Shown in pieces: positions 10,282 through 18,835 of a stretch of 64,000 bases of DNA. The stretch's first letter is position 1, and each line of letters begins with the position of its first letter. This DNA is from Saliniramus fredricksonii (GTDB taxonomy: Bacteria > Pseudomonadota > Alphaproteobacteria > Rhizobiales > Beijerinckiaceae), in NCBI RefSeq assembly GCF_900094735.1, contig NZ_FMBM01000002.1, positions 496,001 through 560,000 on the forward strand. The letters are read 5' to 3'. The notes below the pieces were generated by a model, which was not told the DNA's origin, made no database searches, and saw nothing but the letters and a program-made list of their open reading frames with translations. The translations under genes were made by a program, and so were the position numbers.

Positions 10282-11223
10282 CTAGCGCGAGAGCCTGGGA
10301 TTGAGCACATCGCGCAAGCGGTCACCGACGAGGTTGATCGCCACGATCAGGATCACCAGCGCCACACCGGGGAAGGTGGAGATCCAGTAGGTTCCCGAAA
10401 GCAGATAGCCGTAACCATTGGCGATCAGCATGCCGAGTGAGGGCTCGGTGACCGGCACGCCGACCCCGAGGAAGGACAGTGTCGCTTCCAGCGCGATGGC
10501 ATTGGCGACCTGCACCGTCGCCACGACGATCAGCGGCGGCAGGCAGTTTGGCAGAAGGTGCTTGAAGACGAGCCGGCGCGCGGGCAGCGACAGGCAGCGC
10601 GCGGCTTCGATGTATTCGCGGCGCTTCTCCACCAGGGCCGAGCCGCGCACGGTGCGCGCATAATAGGCCCATTGCACGATGATCAGTGCGATGATCACCT
10701 TGTCGACGCCCCGCCCGAACACGGCGAGCAGCACGAGTGCCACCAGGATCGCGGGAAAGGAGAGCTGGAGATCGACGACGCGCATCAGGAAGCTCTCGGT
10801 GCGCCCGCCCATATAGGCGGCGAAGACGCCCACCGATGCGCCGATGATGGCGGCGATCAGCACCGAGGAAGCGCCGACCGTCAGCGAGATCTGCATGCCG
10901 TAGAGGACGGCGGAGAACATGTCGCGGCCCTGGTCATCCGTTCCGAGAATGGCGAGCATGCCGGTATCGAGCCGCTCGCCGGGGGGCAGCATGTTGTCCA
11001 TGATCGACAGGGTCGCCAGATCATAGGGATTCTGCGGGGCCCAGAGCGGTGCGGTGAAGGCGGCGACGACGAGGATCACCAGAACCACCAGCCCGATCGT
11101 CGCCGTCATGCTCTCGAAGAAAGCAGCGACATGCCGGCGCAGCAGGCTCTCGCCCTGCTCGACGGGACGTGGCGGGTTCGTGGCAGATGGCTGCGTGACG
11201 GCCTTTTCGATCGTATCGGTCAT
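10282..11223 (-). CDS. dppC: Peptide ABC transporter permease (DppC/OppC type)
   Basis: A 313-residue inner-membrane permease. An N-terminal cytoplasmic segment is followed by a helix (GLVVLVILVVAAFTAPLW), the periplasmic part with GTDDQGRDMFSAVLYG, and the BPD permease core whose EAA-type loop appears as EAARCLSLPARRLVFKHLLPN. The GTDDQGRD segment is characteristic of the OppC/DppC branch. The reading frame is open far upstream into dppB, but the ATG at 11223 fits the family and sits 5 bp after the dppB stop, implying tight co-translation. Confidence 0.9.
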   Translation of the reverse strand: MTDTIEKAVTQPSATNPPRPVEQGESLLRRHVAAFFESMTATIGLVVLVILVVAAFTAPLWAPQNPYDLATLSIMDNMLPPGERLDTGMLAILGTDDQGRDMFSAVLYGMQISLTVGASSVLIAAIIGASVGVFAAYMGGRTESFLMRVVDLQLSFPAILVALVLLAVFGRGVDKVIIALIIVQWAYYARTVRGSALVEKRREYIEAARCLSLPARRLVFKHLLPNCLPPLIVVATVQVANAIALEATLSFLGVGVPVTEPSLGMLIANGYGYLLSGTYWISTFPGVALVILIVAINLVGDRLRDVLNPRLSR

Positions 11224-11228
11224 GACGG

Positions 11229-12206
11229 TCAGCCCTTCGATTCGGTCAGGCGCACGCGGGGATCGATCGCTGCATAGAGCAGATCGACGACGAGATTGAT
11301 GATGACGAAGACGACGACGGTCAGCATCAGATAGGCCACGATCACCGGGCGATCGAGGCGGTTGATCGAATCGATCAGCAGCTTGCCCATGCCGGGATAG
11401 GCGAAGACCGTCTCCGTCACCACGGCGAAGGCGATCATCGAGCCGAGCTCGAGGCCGAGCACCGTGACCACCGGGATCATCATGTTCTTGAGCACGTGCA
11501 CGAAGACGATGCGGTTGCGCGACAGGCCCTTGGCGCGGGCGAAGCGCACGTAATCCTGCAGCATCACCTCCCGCGTGCCGGCCTGGGCGATGCGGATCAC
11601 CAGCGAGGCCTTGTAGAGCGAGAGCGTCAACGCTGGAAGGAAGAGATGGCGCAGCCCGTCCCATGTGAACATCGAAAGCTGCAAGCCGAAAATCTCGACG
11701 GTCTCCCCGCGTCCGCTCGCCGGCAGCCAGCGCAGCTGCACGGCAAAGAGCAGGATCAGCATCAGGCCGAGCCAGAAATTCGGCAGTGAGAAGCCGAAGA
11801 TCGAAGTCGTCATGATCGAACGACCGAGCAGCGATTCGGGCTTGAGGCCGGCAATGACGCCCAGCGGCACACCGAGCAGGATCGAGAGGATCAGCGCCAC
11901 CAGCGCCAGTTCCATCGTCGCGGGGAAGCGCTGGAGGATCACGTCGACGGCGGGCTGCGCATAGACGAACGAGCTTCCGAGATCGCCCTGGAGCGCGTTC
12001 CAGATGAACACGCCGAACTGCTCCCAGAGCGGGCGATCAAGGCCCAGCCGCGCGGTGATCGCCTGGATCTCCTGCTCATCCGCATCCGGATTGGCCAGGA
12101 TCGCCACCGGATCGCCGACGGCGTAGACGGCCAGGAAAACCAGTGTGGCCATGACGGCCACAACCAGTGCGGACTGGCCGATACGACGAATGAGATAAAC
12201 CAGCAT
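11229..12206 (-). CDS. dppB: Peptide ABC transporter permease (DppB/OppB type)
   Basis: A 325-residue inner-membrane permease. It begins MLVYLIRRIGQSALVVAV, the typical OppB/DppB N-terminus, continues with DPVAILANPDADEQEI and LGLDRPLWEQFGVF, and carries the permease EAA loop as YVRFARAKGLSRNRIVFVHVLKN. About six membrane helices are visible. It is the first of the tightly packed B-C-D-F genes and is separated from the binding-protein gene by 319 bp containing a short tandem repeat, so it may have its own promoter or be expressed at a lower level than dppA. Confidence 0.9.
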   Translation of the reverse strand: MLVYLIRRIGQSALVVAVMATLVFLAVYAVGDPVAILANPDADEQEIQAITARLGLDRPLWEQFGVFIWNALQGDLGSSFVYAQPAVDVILQRFPATMELALVALILSILLGVPLGVIAGLKPESLLGRSIMTTSIFGFSLPNFWLGLMLILLFAVQLRWLPASGRGETVEIFGLQLSMFTWDGLRHLFLPALTLSLYKASLVIRIAQAGTREVMLQDYVRFARAKGLSRNRIVFVHVLKNMMIPVVTVLGLELGSMIAFAVVTETVFAYPGMGKLLIDSINRLDRPVIVAYLMLTVVVFVIINLVVDLLYAAIDPRVRLTESKG

Positions 12207-12334
12207 GGCGGCTGTCTCACGTTAGAGGGAAAGTTGCCGTGTACGACCCTGCGTAAGGATGTACTTGGCAAGAAGAGCACTGCGGCGCGCTCAAATCAAT
12301 GAGCCGTGGAGAAACCGCCTTTCGCAGGGTTTTG

Positions 12335-12370
12335 CAAGGGAATCCGCAAGGGAATCCGCAAAAAAATCCG
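12335..12370. repeat. Three tandem 12-bp repeats between dppA and dppB
   Basis: Units CAAGGGAATCCG at 12335-12346 and 12347-12358 are identical; the third (12359-12370) reads CAAAAAAATCCG. They lie in the 319-bp gap (12207-12525) that is otherwise without a gene. The gap shows no clear intrinsic terminator. On the coding (minus) strand the unit reads CGGATTCCCTTG. Function unknown; possibilities are a regulator-binding array or an RNA element tuning expression of the permease genes relative to the binding protein. Confidence 0.75.
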
Positions 12371-12525
12371 GCATGCCTTGAATTGTGCGCATGCAACGAC
12401 TTTCCCTGGATTGTGTCTCGAGCCGTTACGAAAATCCCGGCGTGCAGAAGGGTGGCGGCGCGTGAGCTTTCGGCAGATGCGATGCGGGCGATGCCGAAGC
12501 ACCGCCCGCATACCGATTCCCGTCC

Positions 12526-14124
12526 TCACTCGGCGGGGCGGACCATCATGGCGATGGTGTACTGGTCGACGCGGGGCGTGAGTTCCAGACCTTCTGCGAA
12601 GGCCCAGGGGGTGACCTCGAAGTGCAGCGGCACGGTGGCGTAGTCTTCCATTGCCATGATCGAGGCGCGTTGCAGGATTTCCTCGCGGGCATCGTCGTCG
12701 ACGGTGCGGCGGGCTTCCATGACGAGCGCGTCGATGGCGGGGTTGGAATAACGCTGCCGGTTGGTCGAACCCATGCCGGTATCGGGATCGCGGGTCGCGA
12801 CCAGCGCCGTGAGCGAGTTGGCCATCTCACCCGAAGCCGCCCCCCAGCCGGCCAGCCACATGCCGAATTCCTGGTTGTTGCGGCTGGAGAAGAAGGTCGA
12901 GGCCGTCATTGCATCGACACCCGTGCGAATGCCGATCCGCGACAGGAACTGCGCCACGGCCTGGGCCACGCGCTCGTCGTTGATGTAGCGGTCGTTGGGA
13001 GACGAGAGCGTGATCTCGAAACCGTCACCGAAGCCGGCCTCTTCCAGGAGCTCGGCCGAACGCTCGGGATCATACACGTCCGGCTCGGCGTCTTCGCGGG
13101 TACCAAACAGCGGATAAGGCAGAAGCTCGCCCGCCGGCACGGCCACGCCGCCCATCACGCGCTCGACGATGGCGTCGCGGTTGATCGCCTTGGAGATGGC
13201 CTCGCGCACGCGCACATCGGCAAACGGATTGACGCCATCGGTACCCGACACGCCCGGGGGCACGTCTTCGCCGCTATCCATGTGCAGATAGATGACACGG
13301 TTCGACAGGCCCTGGTCGATCTGGAAACCGGCCTCGCGGATGGTGTCGAAATCCTGGATCGGCGGCGTCTCGATGACGTCCACGTCACCGGCGAGCAGCG
13401 CCGCGACGCGGGCACCCGGATTGGCGATCGGGCGCAGGGTGACGTTGTCCCAGCTCGGCGTGCCGTCCCAGTAATCGGCGTTGCGGGTGAGTTCGATACG
13501 GTCGCCCGGCACGAAGTTCTCCAGCGTGTAGGGGCCGGTACCGATCGCCGTCTCGGGGCTCGAGAAATCCGTCGAAGCCGGCAGATCGCCCATATTGGCG
13601 CAGCCATCGGCGGAGAATTCCACGCCCTCGCCGCCATAGACCGAGGCGTTGAGCATCGCCACCGAGGACATGTTGGTCGGCAAAAGCGGCGACGGGCCGT
13701 CCGTGGTGAAGGTGATGGTCGAACCGTCGACCTCCACGCCGACGATGTCGCGCACGAAGCTGGTGAAGGAGGAGGGCGAGCCCTCGACCATCGGCACGCG
13801 GCAGATCGAATAGATCACATCCTCGGCCGAGAATGCATCGCCATTGGAGAAGCTCACGTCGTCACGCAGGGTGAATTCCCAGGTCGTGTCGGTCGTCGCT
13901 TCCCATGCCGTGGCCAGCGAAGGCTGGATCAGCATGTTCTCGTCGGAATAGGTCAGCGACTGGAAAATGTGCTGACGCAGCGCGTTGTTCGGCCCCAGAT
14001 TGTGGAAATGCGGGTCCATCGAGGACGGCTCCGAACTCAGACCGATCCGCAGATCGGCGGCTGTCGCGGGCGCCGCGGCCAACAGGGCCAGCGGCAGGGC
14101 CAATCTTGCAATGCCGTGCTTCAT
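12526..14124 (-). CDS. dppA: Peptide ABC transporter substrate-binding protein (SBP family 5)
   Basis: Periplasmic solute-binding protein of 532 residues. A Sec signal peptide ends near residue 22 (LALLAAAPATA, cut before ADLRIG). The mature part starts with RIGLSSEPSSMDPH and contains FTLRDDVSFSNGDAFSAEDV and NRDAIVERVMGG, hallmarks of the DppA/OppA/NikA family. An AGAGGAG site precedes the ATG. It is the first gene of the importer operon and diverges from a LysR regulator. SBP family 5 members bind peptides, opines, nickel complexes or glutathione; the ligand is not predictable here. Confidence 0.9.
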   Translation of the reverse strand: MKHGIARLALPLALLAAAPATAADLRIGLSSEPSSMDPHFHNLGPNNALRQHIFQSLTYSDENMLIQPSLATAWEATTDTTWEFTLRDDVSFSNGDAFSAEDVIYSICRVPMVEGSPSSFTSFVRDIVGVEVDGSTITFTTDGPSPLLPTNMSSVAMLNASVYGGEGVEFSADGCANMGDLPASTDFSSPETAIGTGPYTLENFVPGDRIELTRNADYWDGTPSWDNVTLRPIANPGARVAALLAGDVDVIETPPIQDFDTIREAGFQIDQGLSNRVIYLHMDSGEDVPPGVSGTDGVNPFADVRVREAISKAINRDAIVERVMGGVAVPAGELLPYPLFGTREDAEPDVYDPERSAELLEEAGFGDGFEITLSSPNDRYINDERVAQAVAQFLSRIGIRTGVDAMTASTFFSSRNNQEFGMWLAGWGAASGEMANSLTALVATRDPDTGMGSTNRQRYSNPAIDALVMEARRTVDDDAREEILQRASIMAMEDYATVPLHFEVTPWAFAEGLELTPRVDQYTIAMMVRPAE

Positions 14125-14205
14125 GACGATTCTCCTCTGGATCGGGACGTTTCGGTGCCCCTATGATTTTTCTGCGCCAAGCCATCAGTTTTTTGCATAG
14201 CGTTA

Positions 14206-14255
14206 TTGCGCAAGCGCAACAAATTGGTAATATCTAGATGGTGTATTGTCACCAT
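14206..14255. promoter_or_regulatory. Inverted repeats in the dppA-LysR divergent promoter region
   Basis: Two perfect dyads lie between the divergent genes: TTGCGC-AA-GCGCAA at 14206-14219 and ATGGTG-N6-CACCAT at 14238-14255. LysR-type regulators normally bind such dyads between their own gene and a divergent target. Neither is an exact symmetric T-N11-A box, so the assignment is inference from position and symmetry. Confidence 0.5.
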
Positions 14256-14293
14256 TAAAAATGATCAGATTTTGTAATAGAGGTATGCAGAAA

Positions 14294-15220
14294 ATGGAAA
14301 ACGAAGAGGATGGCGGGCGCTCCTCCCGTCCGAGCGTGCGCGAACTGGAAGTGCTGCATGCGGTGATCACCACGCGAAAGACGACCGCTGCTGCACAACG
14401 ATTGGGTGTTTCGCAGCCGGCCGTGTCACGGGCGATCGGGGCGCTGGAGGCGCGTCTGGGGCGCGATCTGTTCGTCCGCGATGGCGGGCGCCTCGTCCCG
14501 ACTGCCGACGCCTTCGCCCTCGACGCCGAAGCCGCGCCAATCTTCGCGGCTCTGGCGCGGCTGTCGAACTGGCCGAACACGCCCAGCGTCGGAACCCTGC
14601 TGCGCATCTTCAGCACGCCGACCATTGCCCATACGTTTCTCGCGCCGATGGTGACGCGTTTTCTCCAGGTCGAGCCCGATACGCGGATCCAGATGGAGAT
14701 CGGACGCTCCGATGACGCCGTTGGATCCGTCGCCGACGGCACCACGGATCTCGGCGTGCTCGACGTGAAGGCGGCGCATCTCGGTGTGCGGGCCGAGCCG
14801 TTCCGGCAATCCGTCGCGCACGTGCTGATGCCCTCCGATCATCCGCTCGCGGAAAAGGAGACGATTCGGCCTACCGATATCGGTGATTCGCCGATGATCG
14901 CCGTCACGCGGCGCTTCTCGGCCCGCGCGCGGCTGGAGCGCGCCTTTGCGGAAGAGGGTATCGAGCCACGTACGGTGCTTGAATCGGGAACGGTACAATT
15001 CCTGCTGGAGATGGTGCGTGCAGGTGTCGGGATTGCCGTTATCAATCCGTTCCCGATCGCCTATGTTGCGGGTTCGGGGCTGGTCTTCCGGCCGTTCGAG
15101 CCGATGATCGAATACGAGACGTCCTTCGTGTTCCCGGCGGTCGGCGGAAACCTTCCGGTGGCACGGCGGTTCGTCGATTTCGTGCGCGCCGAGCAAATGA
15201 ACCTGGTGCCGGCCGCTTAG
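14294..15220 (+). CDS. LysR-family transcriptional regulator
   Basis: About 308 residues. The N-terminal winged helix-turn-helix reads VRELEVLHAVITTRKTTAAAQRLGVSQPAVSRAIGALE with the LysR recognition helix, followed by RLGRDLFVRDGGRLVPTADA and a periplasmic-binding-protein-like effector domain (LLEMVRAGVGIAVINPFPIAY near the end). The ATG at 14294 is ten bases after GAGG; the ATG at 14285 is too close to that site. It is divergent from the dpp importer and may regulate it, and lies 31 bp upstream of argE in the same direction, so argE is a second possible target. The inducer is unknown. Confidence 0.85.
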   Translation: MENEEDGGRSSRPSVRELEVLHAVITTRKTTAAAQRLGVSQPAVSRAIGALEARLGRDLFVRDGGRLVPTADAFALDAEAAPIFAALARLSNWPNTPSVGTLLRIFSTPTIAHTFLAPMVTRFLQVEPDTRIQMEIGRSDDAVGSVADGTTDLGVLDVKAAHLGVRAEPFRQSVAHVLMPSDHPLAEKETIRPTDIGDSPMIAVTRRFSARARLERAFAEEGIEPRTVLESGTVQFLLEMVRAGVGIAVINPFPIAYVAGSGLVFRPFEPMIEYETSFVFPAVGGNLPVARRFVDFVRAEQMNLVPAA

Positions 15221-15251
15221 CCGACCATCAGAATATACAGGGAGCTGTTAT

Positions 15252-16415
15252 ATGTCCTATGACAGGATCGCATCGATTCTGTCGACGCTGGTGGCGTTCG
15301 ACACGACGAGTCGCAATTCCAATCTCGCGATCATCGACTGGATCGAGCGCTTCCTTGCCCCGCACGGTTTCAGCTTCGAGCGGATCTACGATGAAACCGG
15401 GCTCAAAGCCAATCTGTGGGCCAGTATCGGCCCGCAGGACGAGCCCGGCTTCGTCCTCTCCGGCCATACCGATGTCGTTCCCGTAGACGGGCAGAACTGG
15501 TCGAGCGACCCGTTCACCGTGACCGAGCGGGACGGGCGGCTCTACGGGCGTGGGACCTGCGACATGAAGGGCTTTCTCGCGGTCTGTCTGGCCAATGCCG
15601 AGCGCATGGCGCAGGCGCCGCTCGCCCGCCCGATCCACTTTGCCTTCAGCTATGACGAGGAGGTGGGCTGCGTCGGTGCGCGCGGCCTCGTCTCATGGCT
15701 GCGTGACCAGCCGGTCCGGCCACAGGCCTGTTTCGTGGGGGAGCCGTCCGGCATGCAGGTGGTGCTGGGCCACAAGGCCAAGCGCAGCCTGGTCGCCACG
15801 ATACGTGGCCTCACGCGCCATTCCTCGCTTGCGCCGCAGGGGGTGAACGCGGTGGAGTTCGGTGCGCTGCTGGTGGCCGAGATCCGCCGGATCGCGGAGG
15901 AGCTGCAGGAATCGGGGGCGCGCGATGCACTCTACGATGTTGCGCATACAACGGCGCATGTGGGCATCATGCAGGGCGGCACGGCGCTCAATATCGTGCC
16001 TGATCGCTGCGAAATCCGCTTCGAGTTCCGGGCTGTCGGCCAGGATGATCCCGACACGCTCGTGCAGCAGGTCAAGGATTATGCCAGCCGGGTGCTGGAG
16101 CCGCGCATGCAGGCGGTCGATCCGGCGAGCGGCATCGATATCGACGTCTTCGCCGGTTTTCCCGGTCTCGATACCGAGCCCGAGGCCGATGTCGCGACGC
16201 TCGCCAAGCGGCTTGCCGGGCGCAACGACCACGCCAAGGTCGCCTACGGCACCGAAGCCGGTTTGTTCCAGGCCATCGCAGAGGTGCCCACGGTCATCGT
16301 CGGTCCCGGCGCCATCGCCCAGGCGCATCAGGCCGATGAATGGGTGGCGATCGACGATTTGATGAAATGCGATGCCTTCATTCAGGCGCTGGTCGAGCAC
16401 GCCACACGCGCTTAA
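15252..16415 (+). CDS. argE: Acetylornithine deacetylase (M20 family)
   Basis: Zinc metallohydrolase of 387 residues that removes acetate from N-acetylornithine. Metal-site motifs are SGHTDVVP (H72, D74), GRGTCDMKG (D104) and SYDEEVGC (E136-E137, the general base and ligand), with the M20 dimerisation domain in between. A GGGAGC site precedes the ATG. It follows the LysR gene closely and ends 6 bp from a convergent RAM-domain gene. Related M20 enzymes hydrolyse other N-acyl amino acids, so the exact substrate is likely but not certain; pairing with a peptide importer could mean use of imported acylated substrates. Confidence 0.82.
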   Translation: MSYDRIASILSTLVAFDTTSRNSNLAIIDWIERFLAPHGFSFERIYDETGLKANLWASIGPQDEPGFVLSGHTDVVPVDGQNWSSDPFTVTERDGRLYGRGTCDMKGFLAVCLANAERMAQAPLARPIHFAFSYDEEVGCVGARGLVSWLRDQPVRPQACFVGEPSGMQVVLGHKAKRSLVATIRGLTRHSSLAPQGVNAVEFGALLVAEIRRIAEELQESGARDALYDVAHTTAHVGIMQGGTALNIVPDRCEIRFEFRAVGQDDPDTLVQQVKDYASRVLEPRMQAVDPASGIDIDVFAGFPGLDTEPEADVATLAKRLAGRNDHAKVAYGTEAGLFQAIAEVPTVIVGPGAIAQAHQADEWVAIDDLMKCDAFIQALVEHATRA

Positions 16416-16421
16416 GCGGCC

Positions 16422-16658
16422 TCAGAACGCCTTGAAGGTGATGATGGTCTTGGTGTCGTCGATCTCGGGGATCGTCTGAACCTTCTCGGCGACGAAATGG
16501 CCGATATCCACGTCGCGGTCGATGTGGAACTTGGCCAGGATGTCGTAATCACCGGCGGTGGAGTAGATTTCCGAGGCGATTTCACGATCGGCGAGTTCCA
16601 TCGCCACGTCGTAGGTCTTGCCCAGCTTGCATTTGATCTCGACGAAGAAGGTCTGCAC
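16422..16658 (-). CDS. Stand-alone Lrp/AsnC ligand-binding (RAM) domain protein
   Basis: A 78-residue protein consisting only of the ligand-sensing half of Lrp/AsnC regulators: VQTFFVEIKCKLGKTYDVA, then REIASEIYSTAGDYDILAKF and ending TIPEIDDTKTIITFKAF. There is no DNA-binding domain. The GTG at 16658 is chosen because AGGAGCG precedes it by the normal distance and the domain begins there; the longer frame to 16700 looks non-coding. Such stand-alone RAM proteins form oligomers that bind amino acids and are thought to modulate full-length Lrp proteins or enzymes. It converges with argE. Confidence 0.82.
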   Translation of the reverse strand: MQTFFVEIKCKLGKTYDVAMELADREIASEIYSTAGDYDILAKFHIDRDVDIGHFVAEKVQTIPEIDDTKTIITFKAF

Positions 16659-16765
16659 GGAATGCGCTCCTGTTGGTTGGGCGCGAGGGCGCCCGTTCAT
16701 GATCGCTGTGATCTAACCCGTCCTGACGCTGGGGCAAAGCCACTTGTGCGGGGCGGCAATGATCA

Positions 16766-17590
16766 TCATCCGCCGGCCAGCGCGACCACCCGGCGCGTCA
16801 TCGCCGAATCAGGATCGGCCAGCCCGGCGATCACATCGAAATGATGGCATGCGTCGATGCGTGCGTAGCGTGTCGCGACGCCGGCTTCGCCCCAGCTCGC
16901 GGCGATGCGCTCGCTCTGGCGATGATATTCCGCACTCTCCGCGCCGCCGACGACGGCATCGAGGATGGCGCCGGGGTGCGGCGGCGGATTGTGCAACGGG
17001 CTCACCGCACGCGCGGATTCGGCATCGAGGCCGAGCGCCTTGTTGATCGAGGTGGAGATGAGGGGCTCCAGATCGAACAGACCCGATATCGCGTAAGCGG
17101 CGCGCACGCTGTCCTGCGCCAGATCCGGGTCCTGCGCGCGCCAATCCGTCGCGAGCATGCAGGCGGCGAGGTGCCCCCCGGCAGAATGGCCGGCAATGAC
17201 GAGGGGGCGACCGAGCTTCAGGAGCACCCGGCAGGCCTCGCGCATCTGGTCGATGATTCCGGTAATGCTGTTGTCGGGGCACAGATCATAGCCGGGCACC
17301 GCCACCGAGATGCCATGCGCGTTCGCGCCTTTCGCCATATGGCTGAAATAGCTGCGTTCCATCGCCTGCCAGTAGCCGCCATGGATGAAGACGAGCGTCG
17401 CCGCGCCGCGCGGATCGGCGGGCGTGAACAGGTCGAGCACCGCGCGCTCGCCGGGGCCGAAGGGGATGGGCGTCGGCGGCGTATGCTCGCGATAATCCGC
17501 CGCATCGGCGATCCAGCCTGCGATATGCGCAGGATGATCGGGAACACGGGCGCGGTTGTTGTATTCGGCTTCATAATCGATCACGCTCAT
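16766..17590 (-). CDS. Alpha/beta hydrolase, kynurenine formamidase-like
   Basis: A 274-residue alpha/beta hydrolase with the oxyanion motif HGGYW (VFIHGGYWQAMERS) and the nucleophile elbow GHSAGG (VIAGHSAGGHLAA); a late histidine in DACHHFDVIAGL completes a plausible Ser-Asp-His triad. The opening YEAEYNNRARVPDHPAHI and the HGGYW motif are typical of the esterase/arylformamidase group related to KynB-type enzymes, but the real substrate is not determined. The ATG at 17590 follows a strong GGGGAGGAAG site. It is divergent from an asparaginase gene across 180 bp. Confidence 0.78.
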   Translation of the reverse strand: MSVIDYEAEYNNRARVPDHPAHIAGWIADAADYREHTPPTPIPFGPGERAVLDLFTPADPRGAATLVFIHGGYWQAMERSYFSHMAKGANAHGISVAVPGYDLCPDNSITGIIDQMREACRVLLKLGRPLVIAGHSAGGHLAACMLATDWRAQDPDLAQDSVRAAYAISGLFDLEPLISTSINKALGLDAESARAVSPLHNPPPHPGAILDAVVGGAESAEYHRQSERIAASWGEAGVATRYARIDACHHFDVIAGLADPDSAMTRRVVALAGG

Positions 17591-17626
17591 GCTGCTTCCT
17601 CCCCGCCGGTTCCCCGGCGATCCGTT

Positions 17627-17643
17627 TGCATGAAAGTGCATGA
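17627..17643. repeat. 10-bp-phased direct repeat TGCATGA in a divergent promoter region
   Basis: TGCATGA occurs at 17627-17633 and again at 17637-17643, one helical turn apart, between the hydrolase and the asparaginase genes. This spacing suits a regulator that binds on one face of the DNA. No cognate regulator is encoded next to it. Confidence 0.35.
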
Positions 17644-17770
17644 GACAGGCGGGCCGCGCAACTTCGCGCGTATTGCACCAATCGGGAAAGTGCGCATGGT
17701 CGCTTTGACAAAGATGTCTGGACCGGGCGCAAACTCGGCGCTCCGAGATGATTGGCAGATGAATGGCGGC

Positions 17771-18799
17771 ATGATGACGGATCCGGTTCTGATCGAAGTA
17801 ACCCGTAACGGCCAAGTGGAATCACGCCATTGCGGCATGGTGGCGATCAGTGACGCCAATGGCGGTCTCGTCGCCGGTATCGGCGACTTCGCGCGACCGG
17901 TCTTTCCGCGTTCCGCCGTCAAGGCGCTGCAGGCGCTGCCGCTGGTCGCGTCCGGCCTGGCCGAGAAGCTCGGCCTCGGGGCGCCGGAAATCGCACTCGC
18001 CTGTGCCTCGCATTCCGGCGAACCGGCGCATGTAACGACGGCGCAGGGCATGCTCGCGCGGGTGGGGCGCGACGAGAATTGCCTCGAATGCGGCGCGCAT
18101 TGGCCGATGAACCAGGACGCGATGCGCGCGATGGCGCGGCGCGGTGAAACCCCGCATGCAGGCCATAACAACTGCTCGGGCAAGCATGCGGGCTTCGTCT
18201 GCCTCGCCTGTGCTGCAGGGCACGATCCCGCCGGCTATATCGACCCCGATCATCCGGTCCAGCAGCAGGTGCGCGCCGCGCTCGTGCGCATGACCGACAC
18301 GCCGCATGAGCCGGTCAATCGCGGTATCGACGGCTGCTCGATCCCGACCTATGCCGTCCCGCTCGAATCCCTCGCCCGCGCTTTCGCACGCTTCGGCAGC
18401 GGGGAGCGGATGCCCGCCGATTACGCGCAGGCAGCGCGTGTGATCCGCAATGCGGTGGCGCAGGCGCCGTTCATGGTGGCAGGGACCGGGCGTTTCGATA
18501 CGCGCGTGATGGAAAGATTCTGTGATCGCGTCTTCATGAAAACCGGCGCCGAGGGGGTCTATTGCGCGACGATACCGGAGCGCGGTCTCGGCATCGCCGT
18601 CAAATGCGCCGACGGCACGACGCGCGCTTCGGAGGCGATCATGGCGCGCATCCTTTCGGCGCTGCTGGCCCGGGACGACGATGAGCGCGCCTTCCTCGAT
18701 GATCTGGCGCACGCGCCCCTGACGAACTGGAACACGATCACCGTCGGGGCGCTGCGCCCGGCGGATGCGCTGAATGACGCGCTTGCGCGTATCTCATGA
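17771..18799 (+). CDS. Rhizobial-type (ReAV-like) L-asparaginase
   Basis: A 342-residue asparaginase of the thermolabile Rhizobium etli class, unrelated to the E. coli enzymes. Counting from the ATG at 17771, the key residues fall at the positions I recall for the R. etli ReAV enzyme: S48 and K51 in PRSAVK, S80 in CASHSGE, and the zinc-site residues C135 and K138 in NNCSGKHAG and C189 in DGCSIPTYA. K257 in MKTGAEGV probably corresponds to the second catalytic lysine. This agreement supports the chosen start over ATGs at 17759 and 17774. The reading frame is open far upstream, opposite the hydrolase gene, but that part is not conserved-looking. It probably supplies aspartate and ammonia from asparagine. 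Confidence 0.88.
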   Translation: MMTDPVLIEVTRNGQVESRHCGMVAISDANGGLVAGIGDFARPVFPRSAVKALQALPLVASGLAEKLGLGAPEIALACASHSGEPAHVTTAQGMLARVGRDENCLECGAHWPMNQDAMRAMARRGETPHAGHNNCSGKHAGFVCLACAAGHDPAGYIDPDHPVQQQVRAALVRMTDTPHEPVNRGIDGCSIPTYAVPLESLARAFARFGSGERMPADYAQAARVIRNAVAQAPFMVAGTGRFDTRVMERFCDRVFMKTGAEGVYCATIPERGLGIAVKCADGTTRASEAIMARILSALLARDDDERAFLDDLAHAPLTNWNTITVGALRPADALNDALARIS

Positions 18800-18835
18800 G
18801 GCTGCGCGTATTCGATGACGATGCCGGCGCGCGCC

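Noticed and set aside
16841-17770. Long N-terminal extension of the asparaginase frame
   Set aside because: It runs antisense to the hydrolase gene, is not asparaginase-like, and the residue numbering fits the ATG at 17771 exactly.
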